Part shown: one piece after another, positions 26,682 through 36,700 of the stretch
Numbering within the stretch: position 1 is the first letter of the stretch
Layout: each line of letters opens with the position of its first letter
Source of the DNA: Myxococcus sp. RHSTA-1-4
Lineage (GTDB): Bacteria > Myxococcota > Myxococcia > Myxococcales > Myxococcaceae
Direction: 5' to 3'
DNA: 64,000 nucleotides
Assembly (NCBI RefSeq): GCF_020037125.1
Contig: NZ_JAIQDG010000005.1
Coordinates: 186,001-250,000 of the forward strand
The notes under the pieces: model-generated
Told to the model about the DNA's origin: nothing
Seen by the model: the letters and a program-made list of their open reading frames with translations, nothing else
The model's database searches: none
Made by a program: the position numbers and the translations under genes

Positions 26682-29210
26682 ATGCGAGCCGTACTCGCCA
26701 CGCTCTCCGTCTGCCTGTTGTCGCTGGCGGCCGCCGCCCAGCAGCCGCCCTGCCCCGCTCCGCCCTCGCCGCTCAGCTCCGGCGCCATCTCCCAGGGCAC
26801 GCTGGTGGCCCGGCTGCGCCAGCACGGACAGCACACCGGCTGCCCGGACTCCACGCCGCGCACCTTCAGCCTCAAGCACACGGAGGTGGACGCCGAGGTG
26901 AGCGGCTTCCTGGCCTCCGTCACCGTCACCCAGGTCTTCGAGAATCCCTACACCGAGCCGCTGGAAGCGCTCTACGTCTTCCCGCTGCCGGAGATGGCGG
27001 CCGTGGACGGCATGGAGCTCCTCGTCGGCGAGCGCGTCATCCGCGGCGTCATCCAGACGCGCGAGCAGGCACGCGCCACCTACGAGCAGGCGAAGTCGGA
27101 GGGCCGGACGGCGGCGCTGCTCGACCAGGAGCGCCCCAACGTCTTCACCCAGTCCGTCGCCAACATCCTCCCGGGCGAGAGCATCCGCGTCCGCATCCAC
27201 TACGTGGAGCGGCTCCCGTACGAGTCCGGCACCTACCGCTTCACCTTCCCCATGGTGGTGGGCCCCCGCTTCATGGGCGGAGAGCCGCTGCCCTTCCGCC
27301 AGGGAGAGGGCACCTCGCCGGACACCACCACCGTCCCCGACGCCAGCCGCCTCTCCCCGCCCGTCCTCCCGCCCGAGCTGCGCGCCGGCCATGACATCCA
27401 GCTCACCGTCCGGCTCGACGCCGGCCTCCCCATCCAGGCGCTGCGCTCCACGTCGCACCGCGTGGAGGTGGCGCGCGAGGGCCGCTCCCGCGCCCGCGTT
27501 CAGCTCGGCCGTGAGGAGCGCATCCCCAACAAGGACTTCACGCTGGAGTACACCGTCGCCGACGCCCTCATCCGTCCCGCGGTCCTCGTGCACCGCGAGC
27601 CCGGCGCGGACCACGGCTACTTCCTGGTCCTGCTGAACCCGCAGCTCAACCCGTCCGACAAGGAGGTGGTGCCGCGCGAGCTGTACTTCGTGCTCGACAC
27701 CTCGGGCTCACAGGCGGGCCTGCCCATCGAGAAGTCCAAGGCCATCACCGCCGAGGTGCTCCGCCACCTGCATTCCGAGGACACCTTCCAGGTCCTCAAC
27801 TTCCACACGCAGGTGACGAAGTTCGCGCCCGGCGCGGTGCCCGCCACCCGGGAGAACATCGAGCGAGCCCTGCCCTATGTCGCCAACTTCTGGGGCGGCG
27901 GCGGTACGGACGTGCGCATCGCCGCGGAAGAGGCCATGGTGCCCGCCAACGACCCGGCCCGGCTGCGCATGGTGCTCTTCATGACGGACGGCCTCATCGG
28001 CGGTGACGAGGACGTGCTCGCCACGCTCCAGACGCACCTGCGCGAGGAGACGCGCATCTTCGCCGCGGGTGTGGGCTCGGGCGTCAACCGCTACCTCATC
28101 ACCAAGATGGCCGAGCTGGGCCGGGGCGGCTCCACCTTCGTGGACCTCAACCGTCCGGAGGCGGAGGTGGCCCGCGAGTTCGAGGAGCGCATCCGCGGCC
28201 CGGTGCTCACCTCGCTGCGCGCGGACCTGGAGGGCCTGCCCGTGGCGGACGTGTACCCGAAGGTGCTGCCGGACCTCTTCAGCGGCCAGCCGCTGTTCCT
28301 GGTGGGGAAGTTCCACGGCACGGGCGGTGGCGTGCTGCGCATCTCCGGCCGGGTGCGCGGCGTGGAGCGCCGCTTCGAAGTGCCGGTGCGCTTCCCCGAG
28401 GCCGCCCCGGAGAACTCCGCGCTCCGCAGCCTGTGGGCCCGCCAGCGCATCGAGGAGCTGACCGTCGAGGGCTACCGCGGCCACACGCCCGAGGTGGTGC
28501 AGGGCATTACCTCCACCGCGCTCCAGTATGGGCTCATGAGCCAGTACACCTCCTTCGTGGCCGTGGAGCAGGTGGCGCGCACGGCGCCGGGCGGCGAGCC
28601 GGTGAAGGAGATGGTGCCGGTGCACCTGCCCGAGGGCACCTCCTACTCGGGTGTCTTCGGCGAGCTGAGCCGCGAGGAGATTCCGCCGGGCGACCCCATC
28701 ATCAGCGTCCGGGCCCCGCGCGACGCGCGCCGGGTGACGGCGTACTTCCCCTTCGGCCTCGTGAAGCCGCTCACCTTCGACACGGTGTCGGGCGCGTGGC
28801 GGGGCCGGTTCCTGGTGCCGTTGTCGGTGGAGGACGGCTACTACGACGTCATCATCGCCGCGGAGCTGGCGGACGGACGGGTGCTCCGCCGCGAGGTGCG
28901 CTACCGGCTGGACTCGAAGGGCAACGACTTCGACGTGACGCTCTCATCGGCGGAGCTCGTCCCGGGCGGCACCTTGAAGCTGGAGGTGGACGCGGTGGAG
29001 GCCACGAAGGAGGTCAGCGTGTACGGCGAGCTCTTCGGCGAGGAGCAGCACCTGCTGGAGACGGAGGATGGCCTGCGATTCTCCGGCGAGCTGAAGGTGC
29101 CGGCCGGGACGGCGCCGGGTGAGTACGAGCTGGTCTTCGTCGCCCGGGACGCGGCGGGCAACCGCTTCGAGCGCCGCGAGAAGGTGCGGGTCCACGCCGC
29201 GGTGGAGTAG
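26682..29210 (+). CDS. Exported VIT-VWA domain protein
   Basis: The start at ATG 26682 gives a signal peptide (MRAVLATLSVCLLSLAAAAQ), and the product has 842 residues. Residues about 60-190 form a VIT domain (FENPYTEPLEALYVFPLPE). A von Willebrand A domain begins near residue 333 with an intact MIDAS start DTSGS (Asp339). The C-terminal third is beta-rich and may hold Ig-like modules. This architecture resembles inter-alpha-trypsin-inhibitor-like and 'marine proteobacterial sortase target' proteins, which act in adhesion or as metal-dependent protein-binding scaffolds. I do not see an LPxTG-type sorting tail, so soluble or peripheral export is likely. Confidence 0.8.
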   Translation: MRAVLATLSVCLLSLAAAAQQPPCPAPPSPLSSGAISQGTLVARLRQHGQHTGCPDSTPRTFSLKHTEVDAEVSGFLASVTVTQVFENPYTEPLEALYVFPLPEMAAVDGMELLVGERVIRGVIQTREQARATYEQAKSEGRTAALLDQERPNVFTQSVANILPGESIRVRIHYVERLPYESGTYRFTFPMVVGPRFMGGEPLPFRQGEGTSPDTTTVPDASRLSPPVLPPELRAGHDIQLTVRLDAGLPIQALRSTSHRVEVAREGRSRARVQLGREERIPNKDFTLEYTVADALIRPAVLVHREPGADHGYFLVLLNPQLNPSDKEVVPRELYFVLDTSGSQAGLPIEKSKAITAEVLRHLHSEDTFQVLNFHTQVTKFAPGAVPATRENIERALPYVANFWGGGGTDVRIAAEEAMVPANDPARLRMVLFMTDGLIGGDEDVLATLQTHLREETRIFAAGVGSGVNRYLITKMAELGRGGSTFVDLNRPEAEVAREFEERIRGPVLTSLRADLEGLPVADVYPKVLPDLFSGQPLFLVGKFHGTGGGVLRISGRVRGVERRFEVPVRFPEAAPENSALRSLWARQRIEELTVEGYRGHTPEVVQGITSTALQYGLMSQYTSFVAVEQVARTAPGGEPVKEMVPVHLPEGTSYSGVFGELSREEIPPGDPIISVRAPRDARRVTAYFPFGLVKPLTFDTVSGAWRGRFLVPLSVEDGYYDVIIAAELADGRVLRREVRYRLDSKGNDFDVTLSSAELVPGGTLKLEVDAVEATKEVSVYGELFGEEQHLLETEDGLRFSGELKVPAGTAPGEYELVFVARDAAGNRFERREKVRVHAAVE

Positions 29211-29224
29211 GCCCGCCCGTGTGA

Positions 29225-29248
29225 TTCCGGCCGCACCCGTGGCCGGAA
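29225..29248 (+). terminator. Hairpin after the VIT-VWA gene
   Basis: TTCCGGCC, an eight-base loop, then GGCCGGAA form a perfect 8-bp stem 14 bases after the stop codon. No T-run follows, so termination may be weak or factor-assisted. Confidence 0.4.
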
Positions 29249-29326
29249 GAGGACACGGCCGGGCGTTCCTCCCCATGGGCCCCCGCCGCGAGCGGTGGCC
29301 CGGAGTTCGCAAAGGGGGTGGGGGCC

Positions 29327-31021
29327 ATGTCCTCCACCCTCTTTGTCGTTGCCGCCGCCGCCCTCGCCGCCACCGTCACCAACACGGAGACGGTGCATGA
29401 CCTGGAGTCCTTCTCCGGCCATGTCGTCGCCTGCACCGAGGGAGGCCTGGAGCTGTTCACCCCCACCGGCGCGCCCGTCCGGGTGCTCACCGTCGAGGAC
29501 GGCCTGCCGAGCCACTTCTGCCGCGCGCTGGAGCGCAGCGGGGAGCGGCTCTTCGCCGCCACGGATGAAGGGCTCGTCTCGGTGGACGCGCGCTTCCGGG
29601 TGGAACCCGTGCTCGACGTGCGCTGGCACGCGCTGCCTCCCTCGGAGGGCGCGAGCCCCCGTGAGTACGTCGCACGGCTCGGCCAGCTCGCGTCGGCACT
29701 GCCCGGGGGCCCCACGTACACCGCGCTGTCCACGCGTTTCGCGGGCACGGCGGACGGCCGCGTGCTGGAGCTCGGCACGGAGCGGATGTGGCCCGTGCCC
29801 GGCCCGGTGCGGCTCCTCGCGGAGGAGCGGCGGGGACTGAGGGTGGGGACCAGCGAGGGCGTGTTCTTCATCGACGCGGATGGGAAGCTGTCGTCCGCGG
29901 GGGACGTGCCGGTGGGCCCGCTGGCGTACGTGCGCACCTCCGGAGGTGGGGTGTCCGTCCTCGGCTCGCAGGGTGCCATGAGCACATGGGAGGAGCAGCT
30001 CCGCGAGGAGGACACCTCGGGAGGAACACCCGCGCTGCCCATGGGGGCCACGGCGATGAGCCGCTCGCCGGAGGGTGCCACCTGGGTGGGGACTCGTGAC
30101 TCGGGGGTGCACCTGCGCACGGCGGGGGCGTGGCGCCGCGTGACGCCCACGGGCCAGCTCTGCGGCAACCATGTCACCGCGCTCACACGCCACCGGGGAC
30201 GGCTCGTCGTGGGCACCTTCGACCGGGGCGTGTGCTGGCAGCGCGATGACGGCCGTTGGCAGAGCTTCCGCACGCCCGCGCTTCCCAGCAACCAGGTGCT
30301 CGGCGTCGCCAGTGACGGGGTGCGACTCTACGTCGCCACGACGTACGGGCTGGGCCTGTACGACGGGAAGGTGTGGACACAGCTTGCCTTTGGCGGGCGC
30401 AACCCCGTGGGGCTCGGCAAGCTCTCGGTGCTCGCCGCCGTCAGGCTGGACGAGGGCGTGACGCTGGTGGACGGGCGCGGCGCCTCCGTCGTCACGCCGG
30501 GGGGCCAGACGCTCTCGCTGCTGGAGCGGCTGCCGCTCCCCGACGGCTGGAGCGAGCACCCCTCCGTGGCGGACGGCGCCGGCCGTTTCCTCTGGGTGGC
30601 GAGCGAGGACCGGGGGCTGCTGCGCTGGGACGGCGCGCGGTGGCAGCGCTTCCACGACGGGCGCGACCTCACGGACAACTGGGTGACGGCGCTCTCCACG
30701 GATGCAGAGGGCCGCGCTGCCGCCGGCACCTGCCAGGACGGCTTCAGCTACTTCGACGGCTCACGCTGGACGCGCGTGCGTGACGCGCAGGCACTGCCCT
30801 CGCGGGCCATCGTCTCCACGGCGCTCGTGCCGGGAGGCGCGCTCATCGGCACGCTGCGCGGCGCCGCGCACTACGACGCCGCGAGCGGCCACGTGCGCGC
30901 CCTTCCCCGGCTCGCGGACCCGCGGGTCTACGCGGTGCTCGTGGAGGACGATTCCGCCCTCTTTGGTACCGAGGGCGGGCTGTCGCGGCTGGACTGGAAG
31001 CAGGCGGTCGAACGGAGGTAG
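29327..31021 (+). CDS. Exported beta-propeller protein (two-component regulator propeller type)
   Basis: The start at ATG 29327 follows an AAAGGGGG ribosome-binding site 8 bases upstream. The product has 564 residues and a short signal peptide. The rest consists of repeated propeller blades with the pattern 'LP(S/D)..V.A(L).....G.L..GT...G....' (for example VEDGLPSHFCRAL, NWVTALSTDAEGR, RGLRVGTSEGVF). Reg_prop blades are known from the sensor part of hybrid two-component systems, but here no kinase domain follows, so it is a stand-alone sensor or scaffold. It lies 117 bases after the VIT-VWA gene. Confidence 0.65.
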   Translation: MSSTLFVVAAAALAATVTNTETVHDLESFSGHVVACTEGGLELFTPTGAPVRVLTVEDGLPSHFCRALERSGERLFAATDEGLVSVDARFRVEPVLDVRWHALPPSEGASPREYVARLGQLASALPGGPTYTALSTRFAGTADGRVLELGTERMWPVPGPVRLLAEERRGLRVGTSEGVFFIDADGKLSSAGDVPVGPLAYVRTSGGGVSVLGSQGAMSTWEEQLREEDTSGGTPALPMGATAMSRSPEGATWVGTRDSGVHLRTAGAWRRVTPTGQLCGNHVTALTRHRGRLVVGTFDRGVCWQRDDGRWQSFRTPALPSNQVLGVASDGVRLYVATTYGLGLYDGKVWTQLAFGGRNPVGLGKLSVLAAVRLDEGVTLVDGRGASVVTPGGQTLSLLERLPLPDGWSEHPSVADGAGRFLWVASEDRGLLRWDGARWQRFHDGRDLTDNWVTALSTDAEGRAAAGTCQDGFSYFDGSRWTRVRDAQALPSRAIVSTALVPGGALIGTLRGAAHYDAASGHVRALPRLADPRVYAVLVEDDSALFGTEGGLSRLDWKQAVERR

Positions 31022-31024
31022 GCG

Positions 31025-31041
31025 GCCCCCCGCTCGGGGGC
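31025..31041. terminator. GC hairpin between convergent genes
   Basis: GCCCCC, a five-base loop, then GGGGGC lie between the convergent stops at 31021 and 31069. The position suggests a shared terminator; there is no T-run. Confidence 0.4.
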
Positions 31042-31068
31042 GGAGACCGCCCACTGGGACGGGCGCGC

Positions 31069-32613
31069 TCAGGGACTGAGGATGCCCGTCGTGGCCTCCG
31101 CCATGTCGAGCGGCAGCTCCCCTTCGTGGGGGCTGCGTGTGCCGGCGCCCCGCGTCGCGGTCACCGTCACCACGAAGTGCGAGCCGGACACCAGGCCGGG
31201 CGGCAGCCGGACCTCCGTCTTCGAGGTCACGAGCAGGGTCCGGCTGGTGCCGGCCGTGAAGCCCGCGCCTTGCTGCAGGAGCGGCGTGACGCGAACGAAG
31301 TAACGCGTCGCGGTCCCCAGCTCCGGCGGGTCCCAGCTCACCAGGGGCGTCGTCCCCACGCCCGAGCGCGCCGCGGTGGCGTCCTGCCCGTTGATGCGCA
31401 GGTTCCGCACCGGGCCCAGCCGGGGGGCCAGCGTGCCCGCCTCGACCAGTCCCTCGAGCGTATCCGCGCGCTGCAGGACCAGCGTGCGCTGATAGGCCGC
31501 TCCGCCCGAGGTGAGGCGCACCCGCGTGGAGGAGGACACGTGCGCCACGCGCCGCCAGTGCTCCGGAAAGGCATCCAGGAAGCTCACCGTGTAGGGCGCG
31601 AGCGGGACGTCGATGGAGGTGGAGGCGAACGCGAGCTCGGGATGGCTGCCGAGCCGCGCGAAGGCCTCGGCCCCCGGGCGCGCGCCGATGGCCCAGTTGA
31701 GCGAGCCCAGCCCTTGCGCATCCGGGTGCGTGGCCTCGAGCTGCGCCGCGAACGCAGCGCCATCCACCGAGAAGGACACGGTGCGCTCGGTGCCTCCCGT
31801 GAGCGCCACGTCGAGCGAGGTCGCCGTTCCCGGGGTGAGCGGGACGGCGGGCTGGTGGAAGCTGCGCACCACCCGCGTGAAGGAATGGCCCCCGTCAATG
31901 CCCGCGCTCTCCGAGAGTTGCTGCACCCACAGCGAGTCCCCCTTGGAGCCATCGAGCAGGCTGAGGAAGCGAGACACCCGTACGTCGAGCCCGGTGGCAC
32001 CGGCCGTGGGCAGGGTGCCTCCGAAATGCTCGGCGGTGCTCAGGCGCAGGTCCTCCATGGGGGTACTCCCGTTGGGCGAGCTCAGCCGGAGGATGTCCGA
32101 CGACCGCCAGGGCGCGAGCCCGGAGACGCGCAGGTCGAGCGCCGTGCCGGTGGGGACACTCCACTCGAGGCTGGGGCGCTGCACCATCGTGGAACGCAGC
32201 TCCACCTGGCGCGCGTCCGTCACCAGCAAGGTATCGTTGAAGCGCAGGAGGTACTCCCCCTCCGGCACGCCGGGGACCACGTAACCTTCGACCCCCACGT
32301 GCCGTGCGGGGTACACCCGGACGCCTCCGTCCGGCAGACCGCCCGGAACGAGCGCCGCCGGGGAAGGAGCATCCGTCCACGCCCCCGTCTGCATCACCGC
32401 GCCCTGTCCGCGCTCGTCGATGATGTGGACGGTGGGGTTGAAGCGGATGCCCTCGCCCACCGGCTCGGTGCCGCTGTCGGTTTCCTCGGACGTCCCGCTG
32501 TCGTCCGGCGGCGGCGTTCCCGCGTCAGTATCAACTTCGGGCTCGGAGCTACAGGCAAGGAGAGACACCGTCGCGAACAGCGCGACCATGGAAGTCAAAG
32601 AAAGCCTTTGCAT
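31069..32613 (-). CDS. Lipoprotein of unknown function
   Basis: I start at ATG 32613, which gives a lipoprotein leader (hydrophobic stretch, then SLLAC) followed by an acidic Asp/Thr/Ser-rich linker. The product has 514 residues. The body is beta-rich and unrecognised. Near the C-terminus (about 410-500) is a fibronectin-III-like segment (PLVSWDPPELGTATRYFVRV). Upstream in-frame starts add over 50 residues without a signal and are rejected. It lies 85 bases beyond the desaturase gene on the same strand, which may be read-through rather than shared function. Confidence 0.5.
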   Translation of the reverse strand: MQRLSLTSMVALFATVSLLACSSEPEVDTDAGTPPPDDSGTSEETDSGTEPVGEGIRFNPTVHIIDERGQGAVMQTGAWTDAPSPAALVPGGLPDGGVRVYPARHVGVEGYVVPGVPEGEYLLRFNDTLLVTDARQVELRSTMVQRPSLEWSVPTGTALDLRVSGLAPWRSSDILRLSSPNGSTPMEDLRLSTAEHFGGTLPTAGATGLDVRVSRFLSLLDGSKGDSLWVQQLSESAGIDGGHSFTRVVRSFHQPAVPLTPGTATSLDVALTGGTERTVSFSVDGAAFAAQLEATHPDAQGLGSLNWAIGARPGAEAFARLGSHPELAFASTSIDVPLAPYTVSFLDAFPEHWRRVAHVSSSTRVRLTSGGAAYQRTLVLQRADTLEGLVEAGTLAPRLGPVRNLRINGQDATAARSGVGTTPLVSWDPPELGTATRYFVRVTPLLQQGAGFTAGTSRTLLVTSKTEVRLPPGLVSGSHFVVTVTATRGAGTRSPHEGELPLDMAEATTGILSP

Positions 32614-32698
32614 GGCGCGCACAATACCTATCGCCGCGACCGTCCTCACGTCTTTCGCGGTCACAGGCACCTCCTGCCACACGGAAAGGGGCTTCAGT

Positions 32699-33775
32699 TC
32701 AACCGGCCTCCAGCCTCCGGCGAAGCTCCCCAGTGGTGACCAAAGCCGTGCCATCGGGGCGCACGAGGGTGTGTCCATCCGCCGCATAGAGCGGTGGACG
32801 CCGGAACAGCGTGCGCAGAGCGAGCAGGTGCGGATACACGATGGACGCCTCGGGGTTGAGCACGCGCAGCTTCTCGCGCAGGAGCGGGGCGAACCTCGGG
32901 CTCATCGCCGGGAAGATGTGATGCTCCTGGTGATAGCTGAAGTTGAGGTGGACCCAGTCCACCGCCGGGTGGGTCGCCACGCTGGCCGTGTTCACGAACG
33001 GGTTGTCGGTGTCCTCGGACGCCGGCTGGAGCCAGTGGTTGGTGGCGATGTAGACCATCAGGGTGATGTTGCTGAAGACCTGCGGGAGGACGAGCACGTA
33101 GAGCGCCCCCCACGGCCCCATGGCCCAGCCCAGCGCGCCCCAGCCGAGCGCGAGCAGCACCGAGAGCGTCCGCTCCCGCGCCCGATTCATGCGCACGTGC
33201 TGGAACTCGGGCCTGCCGCTGTAGTGCCACAGGAAGGCCTGGCCCTGAGCGGTGAAGAAGAGGCCGAAGCTGATGTAGCTCAGCCACGTGCCCGAGCCCG
33301 GTGATATCGCGTGGAACAACCGGGGGAACCAGTGGGCGCGCAAATCCTCCTGACGCGGGAGGATGTCCGGGTCCCGGACATGGATGTTCGCGGCGCTGTG
33401 ATGCGCCTGGACATGCCACGCGCGCCACAGGCCGGGCGTCACCAGCCACGGGCTGAACCCGGCCCAGCCGAGGACGTCCTCGAGCACCCTGCTCCGGAAC
33501 ACGGAGTGGTGCAGTGCCTCGTGGGCCGCGAACCCGACAACGACGAGCAACTGCCCGAGCACGAACGAGATGACGAGGCACGCCCACCAGGGCAGCCGGC
33601 CGCTCGCCGCCGCCCAGCCGAGGGCCACCATCACCGGTACGAGCGCGAGCGCGATGACTCCGCGCAGGGGCTGCGGTTGGAAGGCCTCCGGAGGCATCGC
33701 GCGCCGCAGTTCGGAGCGTAGCCGCCGGGCGTCGTCCACCGGGATACTGTCTTTCATGAGAGTCGAAGAGCTCAT
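32699..33775 (-). CDS. Membrane fatty acid desaturase linked to the synthase operon
   Basis: The 358-residue integral membrane protein carries the three histidine boxes of acyl desaturases: HEALHH, HVQAHH and HQEHH. Four to six membrane helices surround them (for example about 40-58 and 68-85). These enzymes use a di-iron centre and oxygen to introduce a cis double bond into an acyl chain. It starts 24 bases after the synthase stop, so it is probably co-transcribed and modifies the product. No cytochrome b5 domain is fused. The start could also be the Met six codons later. Confidence 0.82.
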   Translation of the reverse strand: MSSSTLMKDSIPVDDARRLRSELRRAMPPEAFQPQPLRGVIALALVPVMVALGWAAASGRLPWWACLVISFVLGQLLVVVGFAAHEALHHSVFRSRVLEDVLGWAGFSPWLVTPGLWRAWHVQAHHSAANIHVRDPDILPRQEDLRAHWFPRLFHAISPGSGTWLSYISFGLFFTAQGQAFLWHYSGRPEFQHVRMNRARERTLSVLLALGWGALGWAMGPWGALYVLVLPQVFSNITLMVYIATNHWLQPASEDTDNPFVNTASVATHPAVDWVHLNFSYHQEHHIFPAMSPRFAPLLREKLRVLNPEASIVYPHLLALRTLFRRPPLYAADGHTLVRPDGTALVTTGELRRRLEAG

Positions 33776-33799
33776 GTGTTCATCCGATGGAGAGGTGTC

Positions 33800-36700
33800 T
33801 CAGGCCATGGGACGGGCGAGCCCGCCCTCGAACAGCATCCGGAGGCGTCCCGCCTCGTCCAGCGCCGCGACGCTGCCGCACTGGACGAAGTCCCCTTCCA
33901 CGCGAGGCGAGAGCGCCTTCAATGAGAGGCGCAGCCGCGTGCCGCCCTGCCCCTCCACCAGGCCCCGGTCGAACGTGATGCGCTGGAGCTGGATGGGCGC
34001 GAACACGGAGTCCGACACCCCATCCACGTGCATCGCGCTCAGCCGCAGGGCCGCGTCCAGCACGAGCGCGGGAACGGTGCGCCCCGCCTGCTCCAACGTC
34101 ATCGGCAGTCCCAACCGCGCGAAGCGGGCCGTCCGCTCCAGCCGGATCTCCTCCAGGCAGTCGAACATCTTCCTCAGCTCGATAGGGCTTCCGGGCGCAC
34201 AGTGCGGGTCGTGGACGCGCACCCCGCTTCCCGAAGGCGTGGCCGCGTCCAGCCACGGCGCGCCCCGAGGTGGCTCCGCCGTCAGCGTGAAGCGGGCCTC
34301 GGCGTAGACGAGGTCCCGTTCGAGCACCACCCCGGTGGCATGGACGATGTCGCCGGTCAGCTTCACCTGCACGCTGTACCGGCCGGGCTCGTTGATGAGC
34401 GGTGTGCACTCAGCCCGCAGCGCCTGCCGCCCGCCCGGCTTCACGCGAATGAAGCGCGAGAACCGGACGTCCTCGATGGTGACGGTGCGCAGCCCCGGCC
34501 GCTCCTCTCCGAGCGCGGCTTGCAGCATCAGGTCCAGGGCCCACGCCCCGGGCAGCGTGGGCGTGCCGCGCACGAGGTGGTCCTCCAGGCAGGGAACGCT
34601 CGCCGCGTCCACCACCAGCTCACGCCGCGTGGGCCGGGTTGCCTCCGGACGTGGCGCCTCCACGGGCAGCAGCTCCAGCCCGTACCAGGCGCGCTCGCTC
34701 TCGGTGAGCTGCACGTTGATGGGCTCGCGTGGGCGGCCGTCGACGAGCTGGAGGAAGAGCGCCTCGCCCTCCTCCGCGCGGATGCCTCGCAGCCGGCGGC
34801 TGGCTCCGAGCACGCGGTACTCCGAGCCGCGCGTCATCCCGATGCCGTCCCAGGCCAGCCAGCCGGCGCTGCTCCAGCGGACCTCCTGACTGGCGTCGCT
34901 GACCCAGGCGCAGAGCCGGTCCAGAGCCTCGTTCGCCGCCCCGTAGTCCGCCTGTCCGTCATTGCCGATGAAGCTGAAGGCGGACGTGAGGACATGGAAC
35001 GGCACCGGGCGCGCGAAGCAACTCGCGCAGGCCTCGCGCAGGTTCCGGAGCCCGAGCAGCTTGGTATCCAGGTTGGCCCGGAGCTCGGCGAGCCGCCGGC
35101 GGTTCAGCTTCTTCGAGGTCTGGGTTCCAGCGCCGTGGACCACCAGGTCCAGGCGCCCGTGCTCCCGGGCAAGTTCCTGGACCACCCGCTCCACCTGCTC
35201 GGGCCGCGTCACGTCCGCGGCCCGGTAGACCATCTGACCGGGAAGCCGCGCGAGCCCGTCGAGCGTGGCCCTCAGCTCGCGCGCGGCGAGATACCGCTCG
35301 AACCGCTTGCGCAGCTCGGGCATCCGGGCGGTGGGATTGCTGGCCAGCTCGGCGGCATAGAACTCCCGCTCCACGTGTGGCAGGTCCTCGTCGGGAGCCT
35401 GGAGCACCCGCTCGGGGGCCTCTGCCGGGTCGCTCCGTCCGATGAGCACGACCTTGCACCCGTACCGCTTCAGGAGCGCTCCGGCGAGGACCGCCGTCAC
35501 TCCGCGCCCGCCGCCCGTGAGCAGCACCACCGAGCGCGCATCGAGCGTGGACGCGGGGTCCGCCGTGACGTCCGTCGGCCGGAGCCGGCGGACACAGCGC
35601 CGCGGTCCGTCGAAGCAGACCTCGACGGAGGGACCGCCCTCCTCCTCGGAGCCAAGCTCGGCGGCGGCGAGCTGGAGCGCCGCCGGGAGCGGGAGCGGAG
35701 AGGTGGAGATGGCTCGAACGCTCCGGGCGGGGACCTCGCGCCCGATGGACTTGAGCATGCCGGCGAACAACCCAGTCATCGGGTGCAGCGCCCGGCGCGG
35801 GCCCACTCCGCCGATGCACAGGCTCGCCAGCTCGACCTCCCCCGCCGTCAGCCGCTCGTAGGCGCGCCGGGCGGCGAGGAAGAGCAACTCCAGTGCCTCG
35901 TGGCGCAGCGCCGTGTCGGCGACTACCTCGGCCTCGCCCGCTCCGGGCTCGAGCCGGCAGACCGCGAGGATGACCCGCGGGTCGAAGCCGAGCGCGTCGA
36001 GGCCGGCCTCCGCCGTCTCCTCACGCGTGAGGTCGATGCGGCGAATCCGTCCTTCCGCCCCCGACGTCCCCGCGCAGAGGATGAGGTGCTCGGGTCCGCA
36101 CAGGGCCTCCGCCTGGGACGCGAGCTCGCGAGCCAGCGCCTCGTCCTGCGCGATGAACAGCACACGCCGGCCGCGCAGGTGCGGCGGTCGCGTCGTGCGA
36201 GCGGAGCGCTCGACCAGCACGGGCGCGTGGTAGCGGATGGGCGCCGCATGGTCGAAGCCCCCGGACGTCTCAGGGGTGGCTGCCACCCCGGGTGGCACGA
36301 CCTCCTTCGCGGGCGCCGGCCCCTGAACCTCCGCGTGTGTCGCGGCTGTGGAGCGGACAGCACCGGCGGGCAGGAGCTGGACTTCGAGCCGAGCCCCCGT
36401 CGCCGCGTCCGGGTGGAAGCGCAGCGTGGTGCCGCGCCCTTCCGCGGCGGCCAGCACCGACCGGAGGACCTCCAGGCTCTCCCGCGCCGAGTGGGGCGGG
36501 AGCTCCAGACCGGCCCCGGTGCTCAACTGCGCATCCGCCGCCATCCGGAGATGGCACAGCGGCTTCAAGCCGCGCTGTGCGGCCTTCGCGGCGGTGGTGA
36601 CGGCCAGCAGCGCCACGCCCTCGGCCGGGAAAGCCGTATCCAGCCCTTCCCCCGGCCGGCGAACGTGCGTGCTGCCCACGAGCACCAGTTCGAACCCACT

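Noticed and set aside
24927..27614. An 895-codon minus-strand frame spanning the glycosyltransferase and VIT-VWA genes
   Set aside because: It crosses two real genes and an intergenic region with uniform low-complexity composition.
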